Assembly (NCBI GenBank): GCA_965365655.1
Contig: CBDUCN010000205.1
Span: 1-9,677, forward strand
Direction: 5' to 3'
Source of the DNA: JBFHNV01 sp965365655
GTDB lineage: Bacteria; Pseudomonadota; Gammaproteobacteria; HK1
Length of the DNA stretch: 9,677 nt
The translations under genes and the position numbers were made by a program. This document shows, piece after piece, positions 1-5,726 of the stretch (positions within the stretch are counted from its first letter, which is position 1; the number at the start of each line of letters is the position of its first letter). The notes under the pieces were generated by a model. It made no database searches, had not been told where the DNA came from, and worked only from the letters and a program-made list of their open reading frames with translations.

Positions 1-2
1 CC

Positions 3-674
3 CGCGGCATGGCCGACCCGCGCTTCGCGCACACCGTCGTCCTGGTCGTGGAGCACGGCCCGGGCGGCGCGCTCGGGCTGGTGGTCAACCGCGCGACGGC
101 GGCGACCCTCGGACGGGCGCTGCCGGACATGGAGTCGCGGGCGCGCGCCGGCGACCCGTTGTGGTACGGCGGGCCCGTGGCGCCCGGGCGCGCCGCCGTG
201 CTGGTCGCGGGGCGCGGCGCGCCGCAGCCGTCGCGGCAGGTGCTGCAGGATCTGCAGTTCAGCACCGATCCGGCGGTGCTGGCGGCGGTACTGGGCGACG
301 GCGACGCGCGCTTCCGGGTCTATGCGGGCTACGCCGGCTGGGCCCCGGGTCAGCTCGAGGGCGAGCTCGCGCGGGGCGACTGGACGGTCTCGCCGGCGAC
401 CACCGAGCAGGTGTTTCGCGACGACGGCATGCAGCTGTGGCGCGAGCTGGCGGGTGAGCGGGGCACGTGGGTGCGCCGCGGCCGCGGCCCGGAGCCGGCC
501 TCAGTCGTTCTCGCGCGCCACCTCGAGCGCGGCCAGCGCGCCGTCGGCGTCCACGTGCACGGTGACGAGCATCGGGCGGCAGCACACGCTGCAGTCTTCC
601 ACGTACCGGGCGTCGCCGGCCGAGCAGTCCACCGTGAGCTCGACCGGCTCCCAGCAGAACGGGCAGGTGGCTGA
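3..674 (+). CDS. yqgE: YqgE/AlgH family protein (DUF179), 5' end cut by the window
   Basis: The visible protein matches the YqgE/AlgH family. It has the N-terminal DPRFAHTVVLVVEH block, then GALGLVVNR, the WYGGPV motif about 50 residues in, and the later YAGYAGWAPGQLEGEL and WTVSP segments. The family normally carries about ten residues before the DPRF block (a LLIAMP-like strand), so the ATG at 9 is probably internal and the gene starts before the window. The family is a cytoplasmic alpha/beta fold of uncertain biochemical role; AlgH was named for an effect on alginate regulation in Pseudomonas. Family proteins usually end about 30-40 residues after the WTVSP-like strand. Here the frame stays open to a TGA at 672-674, giving an Arg/Ala/His-rich tail that is antisense to the cysteine-rich gene at 501-689. 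That tail is either a real extension or a sign of a lost stop or frameshift. The stop overlaps the next plus-strand ATG as TGATG. Family call is firm; the C-terminus is uncertain. Confidence 0.88.
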   Translation, partial: RGMADPRFAHTVVLVVEHGPGGALGLVVNRATAATLGRALPDMESRARAGDPLWYGGPVAPGRAAVLVAGRGAPQPSRQVLQDLQFSTDPAVLAAVLGDGDARFRVYAGYAGWAPGQLEGELARGDWTVSPATTEQVFRDDGMQLWRELAGERGTWVRRGRGPEPASVVLARHLERGQRAVGVHVHGDEHRAAAHAAVFHVPGVAGRAVHRELDRLPAERAGG

Positions 675-689
675 TGCGCTCTCGATCAC
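501..689 (-). CDS. CPXCG-type cysteine-rich small protein
   Basis: A 62-residue protein with a GTG start at 689 and a TGA stop at 503-501. It shows the layout of the CPXCG-motif cysteine-rich family common in gammaproteobacteria: a CPFC pair near residue 9, a VDCS segment, then YVEDCSVCCRPM, followed by a short beta-strand tail with acidic residues (VHVDADG). Six cysteines in 62 residues, four of them in two CxxC-like pairs, suggest a small metal-binding (probably zinc) protein; its function is unknown. The residue after the first CPFC is Trp, where the family name implies Gly. The gene is antisense to the last 174 bases of the yqgE frame and overlaps by 16 bases the 5' end of the secreted protein starting at 674, so any promoter must lie inside that neighbour's signal-peptide codons. 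Start choice rests on the family's short N-terminus before the first CPxC. Confidence 0.83.
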   Translation of the reverse strand: MIESASATCPFCWEPVELTVDCSAGDARYVEDCSVCCRPMLVTVHVDADGALAALEVAREND

Positions 690-1069
690 GGCGTCCCCGT
701 CAGCGCCGGCGCGCGGGCGCCGCGCTGCTCGCGGCGCTGTGCATCCACGCCGCGGGCGCAGCGGAGCTGTTCTTGTTTCGCGGTGAGTTCATCTACATCA
801 TTCCGCGTGTCCTCAGCGACGAGATGGCGCGCTTTGCCGGCCGCGCGGAATGGAAGCACTTCCCGGAGCATACCCGCTACGTGGACACCGACGGCGACGG
901 CGAGAACGACTTCGTCGCGGCCGCGTTCGGCGCGACCACGGGTCATGGCGCGCAGGTGCGCTATCGCCTGCGCAGCGAGCCGGACGGCAGCCAGCGCCTG
1001 GGGAGCTGGTACTGGGGCGTGATCACGGCGCCGGAAGGCGACAGTCTCAGCGAGCAGTTCAATCCGTAG
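674..1069 (+). CDS. small predicted secreted protein with DxDxDG loop
   Basis: A 131-residue protein that I do not recognise. The N-terminus is a plausible Sec signal peptide: a very basic start (MRSRSRRPRQRRR), a hydrophobic core (GAALLAALCIHAAG) and an AGAA cleavage region at about residue 30. The mature part is about 100 residues with no further membrane segment, so a periplasmic or exported location is inferred. Near residues 70-80 it carries DTDGDGEND followed by FVAAA. This is a DxDxDG calcium-loop pattern that resembles a half FG-GAP/VCBS repeat (DxDGDGxxDhhhh) more than an EF-hand, since position 12 is Ala. The second half is rich in Tyr and Trp (QVRYRLRS, LGSWYWGVI). The ATG overlaps the yqgE stop as TGATG, suggesting translational coupling; no in-frame alternative start lies before the signal peptide. 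The 137 bases from its stop to the convergent gene at 1207 hold no gene. Confidence 0.7.
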   Translation: MRSRSRRPRQRRRAGAALLAALCIHAAGAAELFLFRGEFIYIIPRVLSDEMARFAGRAEWKHFPEHTRYVDTDGDGENDFVAAAFGATTGHGAQVRYRLRSEPDGSQRLGSWYWGVITAPEGDSLSEQFNP

Positions 1070-1119
1070 GCGAGGTCGCCCTGCCCGAGGCCGTGAGCAA
1101 CGAGTTCGTCCGCCAGCCT

Positions 1120-1138
1120 GCATCCGGCGCCGGGATGC
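1120..1138. repeat. imperfect palindrome between convergent genes
   Basis: GCATCC at 1120-1125 pairs with GGATGC at 1133-1138 around a GC-rich centre (GGCGCCG), giving a compact hairpin. It lies between the convergent genes ending at 1069 (+) and 1207 (-). There is no T-run on either side, so if it helps termination it would be a weak or Rho-assisted site. It could also be chance in such GC-rich DNA. Confidence 0.3.
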
Positions 1139-1206
1139 GCCGGCATTCACCGGGCGCGTAGGTGCGTTCCCGGCGTCCTGCAACGGGGTCGCGCGTGCGG
1201 CACGGG

Positions 1207-1722
1207 TCAGTTCACGCGCCCCGGCGGGGCCGGCTGTGCGCCCGGCACGCGCAGGTCCAGATCCCACTCGCCGGCGTGCGCCGCGTCGGCGAGCAGCTTC
1301 AGCAGCGAGTGCAGCAGCGTGGGGTCCAGGCGCAGCTCGACGCCCTGGCCCTGCAGCGGGTGCATGCCGAGCAGGGTGTGCCCGCCGTCCAGCTGCGCAC
1401 ATTTCACCTGCGCGAGCAGCACCGGGTCGTCACCCAGCGGGCGGGTCATCGGCGCGTCGTCGCGAAATGCGGTCTGGAAGTCCGCGCGCTCCAGCGCCGC
1501 CTCGTGCTCGAACGCCACCAGCGCGTCGCGCGCGGCGGGTTCGGGCTGCCCGAGGGCGCGCGCGCTGCGCGCGGCGCTGTCGGTGAGGCCCGCCCACAGC
1601 AGCCGCGCGTAGCGGCGCGTGACCCAGAAGCGGAACTCGTCGCGATCGGTGGTCGCGAGCCGCAGCAGCGCGCGGTCCTCGTGGGCGTCGTAGCGGAGCT
1701 GAATCTGGTGGATGTTCGCCAT
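1207..1722 (-). CDS. conserved-looking cytoplasmic protein of unknown function, 171 aa
   Basis: A 171-residue protein starting at the ATG at 1722-1720 and ending at a TGA at 1209-1207. It has no signal peptide, no membrane segment and no cysteine cluster, so it is probably cytoplasmic. The N-terminal part (MANIHQIQLRYDAHEDRALLRL, then TTDRDEFRFWVTRRYARLLW) looks like a strand-rich domain with an Arg/Trp-rich turn; the C-terminal half (LHSLLKLLADAAHAGEWDLDL) looks helical. I have an impression of similar unnamed proteins in beta- and gammaproteobacteria but cannot give a function. Coding is supported by a natural amino-acid composition, unlike the Arg/Ala/His-rich frames opposite it, and by its divergent arrangement with zapE, 68 bases away. 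No convincing Shine-Dalgarno sequence precedes the ATG. Confidence 0.75.
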   Translation of the reverse strand: MANIHQIQLRYDAHEDRALLRLATTDRDEFRFWVTRRYARLLWAGLTDSAARSARALGQPEPAARDALVAFEHEAALERADFQTAFRDDAPMTRPLGDDPVLLAQVKCAQLDGGHTLLGMHPLQGQGVELRLDPTLLHSLLKLLADAAHAGEWDLDLRVPGAQPAPPGRVN

Positions 1723-1790
1723 GCGCGCGCCGGGCGGTCGATGTGTGGACGGGCCGCGGGCGATTCTGGCACAGCCTCGCGGGGTGCTGG

Positions 1791-2903
1791 ATGACGCCGG
1801 TCGACAGCTATCGGCTCGCGCTGCAGCGCGGCGATCTGGAGCACGACCCGGCGCAGGCGGCCTTCGTCGGCCGGCTGCAGGACCTGCATCGCCGGCTCAG
1901 CCAGCGCGCCGACGCGCCGCCGCGGCCGAAGGGCCTGCTCGGGCGCATGGGCGGGCTGCTGCGGGCCTCCGAGCCCCCGCCGCCGCCGCCGCGCGGGATC
2001 TACGTGTGGGGCAGCGTGGGCCGCGGCAAGACGCTGCTGGTGGACTTCTTCTTCGACGCGCTGCCGTTTCGCGAGAAGTGGCGCATCCACTTCCACGACT
2101 TCATGGAGCACGTGCACGGCGAGCTCAGGCAGCTCAAGCAGCGCCGGGACCCGCTGGCCGCGGTGGCCGACGGCATGGCGGCGCGCACCGGGGTGCTGTG
2201 CTTCGACGAGTTCCACGTGTCCGACATCGCTGACGCGATGCTGCTGGGCCGGCTCATGGGCGCGCTGTTCGAGCGCGGCATCGCGCTGGTGGCGACCTCG
2301 AACTCGGCGCCGGACCTGCTCTACAAGGACGGGCTGCAGCGCGAGCAGTTCCTGCCGGCCATCGCGCTGATCAAGCAGCACACCGAGGTGGTGCACCTGG
2401 ACAGCGCGACCGACTACCGTCTGCGCACCCTGGAGCGCGAGGCGGTGTACCACGCGCCGCTGGACGACGACGCTTACGCGGCGATGGCGCGCTGCTACGC
2501 GGAGCTGGCTCCGGACGCGCCGGCGAAAAGCGGGCAGGTGGAGGTGCACGGGCGCCAGATCCCGGTGCGCGGGGCGGCGCACGGCTGCGCGTGGTTCGAC
2601 TTCGCGCAGCTGTGCGAGACCGCGCGATCCACGGCCGATTACCTGGAACTCGCGCGCCGCTTCCACACCTTGCTGCTGTCCGCGGTGCCGATCATGGACG
2701 ACGAGCGCAACGACGCGGCGCTGCGCTTCATGCACCTCGTCGACACCGCGTACGACCGCAACGTCAACCTCGTGCTGTCGGCGGAGGCGGCGCCCGACGC
2801 CCTGTACACCGGCCGGCGTCTCGCGGAGCGCTTCCAGCGCACCCGCAGCCGGCTCGAGGAGATGCAGTCACGCGACTACCTGGCCCGCGCGCACGTCCCG
2901 TAG
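1791..2903 (+). CDS. zapE: ZapE (AFG1-like) cell division ATPase
   Basis: A 370-residue P-loop ATPase of the AFG1/ZapE family; the E. coli protein is about 375 residues. Visible landmarks are Walker A GSVGRGKT (residues 74-81), the family segment FHDFMEHVH (about 101-109), Walker B VLCFDE (135-140) followed by FHVSDIADAM, sensor-1-like ATSNSAP (168-174), and the family signature YKDGLQREQFLPAI (178-191). ZapE acts in the cytoplasm with the Z-ring in E. coli and affects FtsZ bundling under stress; mitochondrial AFG1 relatives act in membrane protein quality control. I chose the ATG at 1791 because the MTPVDSYRLAL start matches the family's short N-terminus; an in-frame ATG at 1743 would add 16 unrelated residues. 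A Pro-rich linker (EPPPPPP) precedes Walker A. The gene stands alone, and a strong hairpin begins 7 bases after its stop. Confidence 0.95.
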   Translation: MTPVDSYRLALQRGDLEHDPAQAAFVGRLQDLHRRLSQRADAPPRPKGLLGRMGGLLRASEPPPPPPRGIYVWGSVGRGKTLLVDFFFDALPFREKWRIHFHDFMEHVHGELRQLKQRRDPLAAVADGMAARTGVLCFDEFHVSDIADAMLLGRLMGALFERGIALVATSNSAPDLLYKDGLQREQFLPAIALIKQHTEVVHLDSATDYRLRTLEREAVYHAPLDDDAYAAMARCYAELAPDAPAKSGQVEVHGRQIPVRGAAHGCAWFDFAQLCETARSTADYLELARRFHTLLLSAVPIMDDERNDAALRFMHLVDTAYDRNVNLVLSAEAAPDALYTGRRLAERFQRTRSRLEEMQSRDYLARAHVP

Positions 2904-2998
2904 CAGGTTGTCGAAATCCGACGTCCTGTCGGATTTCGACTCGCGTCGCGGCGATCTCGATTTCCCGGGCGCAGGCCGTCGAAGCCCGGCAGCCTGTG
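2903..2998. repeat. two diverged copies of a GCAGG-N18-CCTGT element
   Basis: The segment from 2903 (GCAGGTTGTCGAA...) and the segment from 2971 (GCAGGCCGTCGAA...) align without gaps over 28 bases with 20 identities by hand count. Both begin GCAGG, share GTCGAA at the same offset and end CCTGT, so CAGG and CCTG bracket each copy. The first copy starts at the last base of the zapE stop codon and leads into a perfect 13-bp hairpin. The pattern recalls REP-like extragenic palindromes that sit just after genes, but this window alone cannot show whether it is a genome-wide family. Confidence 0.4.
2910..2940 (+). terminator. perfect 13-bp hairpin after zapE, no T-run
   Basis: GTCGAAATCCGAC at 2910-2922 is the exact reverse complement of GTCGGATTTCGAC at 2928-2940, with the 5-base loop GTCCT. 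The position, 7 bases after the zapE stop, fits a 3'-end hairpin that ends or protects the transcript. The following bases (TCGCGTCGCGG) contain no T-run, so it is not a textbook intrinsic terminator. It could instead be part of a REP-like element. Confidence 0.45.
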
Positions 2999-3083
2999 GA
3001 CGGCGTGCGCGCGGCTTTCGCGAACCCGGTCGCAGGATGGCGACGCTCGGTGTGAAGAAATCCACAGATGCTGCCGATCCGTG

Positions 3084-3112
3084 TTGACAGTGGACCACCC
3101 TTTTACTAAACG
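3084..3112 (+). promoter_or_regulatory. sigma70-like promoter for the small protein at 3194
   Basis: A perfect TTGACA -35 box at 3084-3089 is followed after 17 bases by TAAACG at 3107-3112, a weak -10. It lies in a visibly A/T-richer stretch (about 3084-3165) within otherwise very GC-rich DNA. Transcription would start near 3119, leaving a leader of about 75 bases. The -35 match is strong and the -10 match poor, as expected of a regulated promoter. Confidence 0.5.
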
Positions 3113-3118
3113 TTGAAC

Positions 3119-3164
3119 TTATGGCCATAACTCCATGAATTTCATGGTGATGGGGCCAGTTATG
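3119..3164 (+). promoter_or_regulatory. cluster of palindromes: possible operator or leader-RNA fold
   Basis: Three symmetric elements overlap here. TTATGGCCATAA at 3119-3130 is a perfect 12-bp palindrome lying on the predicted transcription start. CCATGAA-T-TTCATGG occupies 3133-3147. CATAACT at 3126-3132 pairs with AGTTATG at 3158-3164 and encloses the second. As DNA the first two could be operator sites for a dimeric regulator; as RNA the last two form a nested hairpin upstream of the ribosome binding site. An alternative pairing of TGGCC (3122-3126) with GGCCA (3154-3158) also exists. Which reading is right is not decidable here. Confidence 0.45.
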
Positions 3165-3193
3165 CATCCGGGAGTTGGTACAGGATCATGTGG

Positions 3194-3412
3194 ATGAGCG
3201 TGGCGCAGAAGGAAGAGCCGGCCGAGCCCCCCGAGGTCGAGCCGCAAATCGTGAAGCTGCTCGCGAACCGCTACGGGGACGGTCTCGTCTACCTGCGCGG
3301 TCAGGAGGAGCGTGATCTCTACGAACGGGCCCAGCGCATGGGCCTGATCAGCCGCGAGGGCTACGTCACGCCCACCGGCAGGCGGGTGCTGGCCCGCTAC
3401 GACACCGGCTGA
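3194..3412 (+). CDS. small hypothetical protein, winged-helix-like C-terminus
   Basis: A 72-residue protein that I cannot assign. I prefer the ATG at 3194 (MSVAQKEEP) because AGGA at 3182-3185 lies 8 bases upstream; the ATG at 3188 would add MW and leave only 2 bases to the same AGGA. The N-terminus is acidic and Pro/Glu-rich. The rest reads as two helices (QIVKLLANRYG and EERDLYERAQRMGLI), then GYVTPTGRRVLARY, which resembles the wing and final strand of winged-helix proteins (typically a YxLTxxGxxxL pattern). It lacks a full-length DNA-binding domain, so the role is open: a tiny regulator, or a ribosome- or protein-binding module. It has its own promoter-like region with palindromes that could serve autoregulation. 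The EF-G paralogue begins 251 bases downstream. Confidence 0.65.
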   Translation: MSVAQKEEPAEPPEVEPQIVKLLANRYGDGLVYLRGQEERDLYERAQRMGLISREGYVTPTGRRVLARYDTG

Positions 3413-3479
3413 CCCCGGCCCGGTTCCTCTCCCGCGCCGCCGGCGGGACTCTCCGCCCGGCGCCCGCACGACCACGACG

Positions 3480-3498
3480 CGCGGCCGTTCCGGCCGCG
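3480..3498 (+). terminator. GC hairpin after the small protein
   Basis: CGCGGCCG at 3480-3487 and CGGCCGCG at 3491-3498 form a perfect 8-bp stem with a 3-base TTC loop, 68 bases after the stop at 3412. Only GTGTTG follows instead of a T-run, so intrinsic termination would be weak. The rest of the 251-base gap up to 3663 holds a weak promoter-like pair and no gene I can support. Confidence 0.3.
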
Positions 3499-3500
3499 TG

Positions 3501-3530
3501 TTGCGTGCCGCTCCCCGCTTCCGAAATACT
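3501..3530 (+). promoter_or_regulatory. weak promoter candidate for the EF-G paralogue
   Basis: TTGCGT at 3501-3506 and AATACT at 3525-3530, 18 bases apart, are the best -35/-10 pair in this gap. They match the consensus at 3 and 4 of 6 positions. The -10 candidate lies in the only A/T-rich patch (GAAATACT) between 3413 and 3663. The resulting leader would be about 130 bases. Treat it as a suggestion only. Confidence 0.25.
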
Positions 3531-3663
3531 CCGGTCACGGCCGCGTCGGGGCCGTCGGCGCCCGCCGGGCCGCCGCGGCGCCCGCACGCGGCGGTCATGT
3601 CCGTGACGGCGTGTGGTGCCGTGCCGGTCGCCCGGGACAAGAAGAACGCCGAGGAGGAGTGTC

Positions 3664-5712
3664 ATGCCGCAGTACACGACCGATGCGATCCGCAACGTCG
3701 CCCTGGTGGGGCACGGGGGCGTCGGCAAGACCATGCTGGTCGAAGCCATGCTGCACAAGGTGGGCGCGATCGGTGCGCCGGGAGAGATCGCCCGCGGCAC
3801 CACGGTGTGCGATTTCGACGAGCAGGAGAAGGCGCACCAGCATTCGCTGCACTCTGCGCTGGTCTCGCTGACGCACGAGGGACGCCACCTGAACGTGATC
3901 GACACGCCGGGCTACCCGGATCTGATGGGCCGCGCGCTCGGCGTGCTGCCCGCCGTGGAGACCGTGGCGGTGGTGATCGACGCGCGAAACGGCATCGAGC
4001 TGAGCACGCGGCGGATGATGGCGGCAGCGGCCGGGCGCGGCCTGTGCCGAATGATCATCGTGAACAAGATCGACGCGGACGACATCGACTTCGACGCGCT
4101 GATGCAGTCGATCGCCGAGGAGTTCGGTGCCGAGTGCCTGCCCATCAATCTGCCCGCTCCAGGCGGGACCGCGGTGGTCGACTGCTTCTTCCGGCCCACC
4201 GTGGCCGAGGCCACCGCCTTCTCGTCGGCGGAGGAGGCGCACGAGCGCATCGTGGACCAGGTGGTGGAGGTGGACGAGGACCTGATGGAGAAGTACCTGG
4301 AGCAGGGCGAGCAGCTGGATCCGGACGCGTTGCACGATGCCTTCGGCAAGGCGCTGCGCACCGGGCACCTGGTGCCGGTGTGCTTCACCTCGGTGAACAA
4401 CGACGTCGGCGTCGCGAAGCTGCTGGAGGTGATCGCGCGCATGATGCCGAGCCCGCTGGAGGGCAACCCGCCGCAGCTGGTGGCCGGTGACGGCGATGAG
4501 GCGGTCGCGGTGTCACCGGACGCGTCGGCGCCGGTGATCGCGCACGTGTTCAAGGTCTCGGTGGACCCGTTCATGGGCCGCCTGGCGCTGTTTCGCATGC
4601 ACCAGGGAACGATCACGAAGGACAGCCAGCTGCTGGTGGGCGACGCGCGCAAGCCGTTCAAGGTGTCGCACCTGTTCCGGGTGCACGGCAAGGATACCGA
4701 GGAGGTGGACGCCGGCATCCCCGGTGACATCTGCGCGGTGGCCAAGGTGGACGAGATCGTGTTCGACGCGGTGCTGCACGACTCTCACGATCACGACACG
4801 ATCCACATGAAGAGCGTCGCGCTGCCGCAGCCGATGTACGGGCTGGCAATCTCCGCCCGCGCGCGCGGTGACGAGCAGAAGCTGGGTGACGCGCTGTCGA
4901 AGATGTCGGCCGAGGACCCGTGCTTCGTCGTCGAGCACGAGGCCGACACCGGCGAGACGGTGATCAAGGGGCTCGGCGAGCTGCACCTGCGCATGGTGCT
5001 CGAGCGCATGGAGCAGCGCTTCAACGTCACGGTGGATACCCGCGCGCCGCGCATCGCGTACCGGGAGACCATCCGCAAGCCCGCCGAGGGTCACTACCGT
5101 CACAAGAAGCAGACCGGCGGCGCCGGGCAGTTCGGCGAGGTGTACCTGCGCATCGAGCCGCTGGAGCGCGGTGTCGGATTCGAGTTCCAGGACAAGGTCG
5201 TGGGCGGCGTGATCCCGAACCAGTTCATCCCGGCGATCGAGAAGGGCGTGCGCCAGGTGCTCGAGGAGGGCGCGGTGGCCGGATACCCGATGCAGGACGT
5301 GCGGGTCACGGTCTACGACGGCAAGCACCACCCGGTGGATTCCAAGGAGGTCGCGTTCGTGACCGCCGCGAAGAAGGCCTTCCTGGACGCGGTGGGCAAC
5401 GCGAGCCCGGTGGTGCTGGAGCCGGTGGTGGAGGTGCACGTCACGGTGCCGCAGCAGAACATGGGCGACATCACCGGCGATCTGTCCAGCAAGCGCGGGC
5501 GCATCAACGGCACCGAGGCCCTCGGCGGCGGCATGGTCGACATCAGCGGCCTGGTGCCGCTCGCGGAGCTGGGCAGCTTCCAGTCGGAGCTCAAGTCGGT
5601 GACCGGGGGAGCGGGCTCGTACACGATGGCGTTCAGCCACTACGACCCGGTGCCGCCGAACGTGCAGCACGACCTCGCATCCGCGTTCAGCCCGCGCGCG
5701 GACGAGGACTGA
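3664..5712 (+). CDS. elongation factor G-like protein (EF-G paralogue, FusA2 type)
   Basis: A complete 682-residue translational GTPase with EF-G domain order. The G domain is at about 8-265, with P-loop GHGGVGKT (16-23), G3 DTPGY (80-84) and G4 NKID (134-137). Domain II follows at about 290-385. Domain III carries GLGELHLRMVLERM (436-449). Domain IV runs from about 460, with QTGGAGQFGEV (483-492), a tip segment HHPVDSKEVAF (555-565) and VPQQNMGDITGDLSSKRGRI (595-614). Domain V ends near 665. The ATG at 3664 is chosen because AGGAGG at 3652-3657 precedes it by 6 bases; an upstream GTG at 3613 has no such site. Canonical EF-G has DTPGH, whose His helps catalyse GTP hydrolysis, and an ERGITI switch I. 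Here the His is Tyr and switch I reads EKAHQHS. These are marks of EF-G-II-like paralogues, at least one of which (Mycobacterium smegmatis EF-G2) was reported to bind nucleotide without ribosome-stimulated hydrolysis. It is not the housekeeping str-operon copy: no rpsL, rpsG or tuf flanks it. It could act in translation under stress or in ribosome handling. Confidence 0.9.
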   Translation: MPQYTTDAIRNVALVGHGGVGKTMLVEAMLHKVGAIGAPGEIARGTTVCDFDEQEKAHQHSLHSALVSLTHEGRHLNVIDTPGYPDLMGRALGVLPAVETVAVVIDARNGIELSTRRMMAAAAGRGLCRMIIVNKIDADDIDFDALMQSIAEEFGAECLPINLPAPGGTAVVDCFFRPTVAEATAFSSAEEAHERIVDQVVEVDEDLMEKYLEQGEQLDPDALHDAFGKALRTGHLVPVCFTSVNNDVGVAKLLEVIARMMPSPLEGNPPQLVAGDGDEAVAVSPDASAPVIAHVFKVSVDPFMGRLALFRMHQGTITKDSQLLVGDARKPFKVSHLFRVHGKDTEEVDAGIPGDICAVAKVDEIVFDAVLHDSHDHDTIHMKSVALPQPMYGLAISARARGDEQKLGDALSKMSAEDPCFVVEHEADTGETVIKGLGELHLRMVLERMEQRFNVTVDTRAPRIAYRETIRKPAEGHYRHKKQTGGAGQFGEVYLRIEPLERGVGFEFQDKVVGGVIPNQFIPAIEKGVRQVLEEGAVAGYPMQDVRVTVYDGKHHPVDSKEVAFVTAAKKAFLDAVGNASPVVLEPVVEVHVTVPQQNMGDITGDLSSKRGRINGTEALGGGMVDISGLVPLAELGSFQSELKSVTGGAGSYTMAFSHYDPVPPNVQHDLASAFSPRADED

Positions 5713-5726
5713 CGTCAGCTCGCGCG

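Noticed and set aside
1446..2735. A 429-codon minus-strand frame covering most of zapE and part of the 1207-1722 gene.
   Set aside because: It is the shadow of ZapE, which has all its family motifs on the plus strand; the translation is His/Arg/Val-rich filler.
2868..3167. A 99-codon minus-strand frame across the gap after zapE.
   Set aside because: It is made of the palindromes and REP-like sequence, has no ribosome binding site, and its composition is unlike its neighbours.
4920..5726. An in-frame upstream extension of the membrane protein inside the EF-G gene.
   Set aside because: The extension is a shadow frame of EF-G domains III-V. The signal peptide sets the true start near 5727 or 5790.
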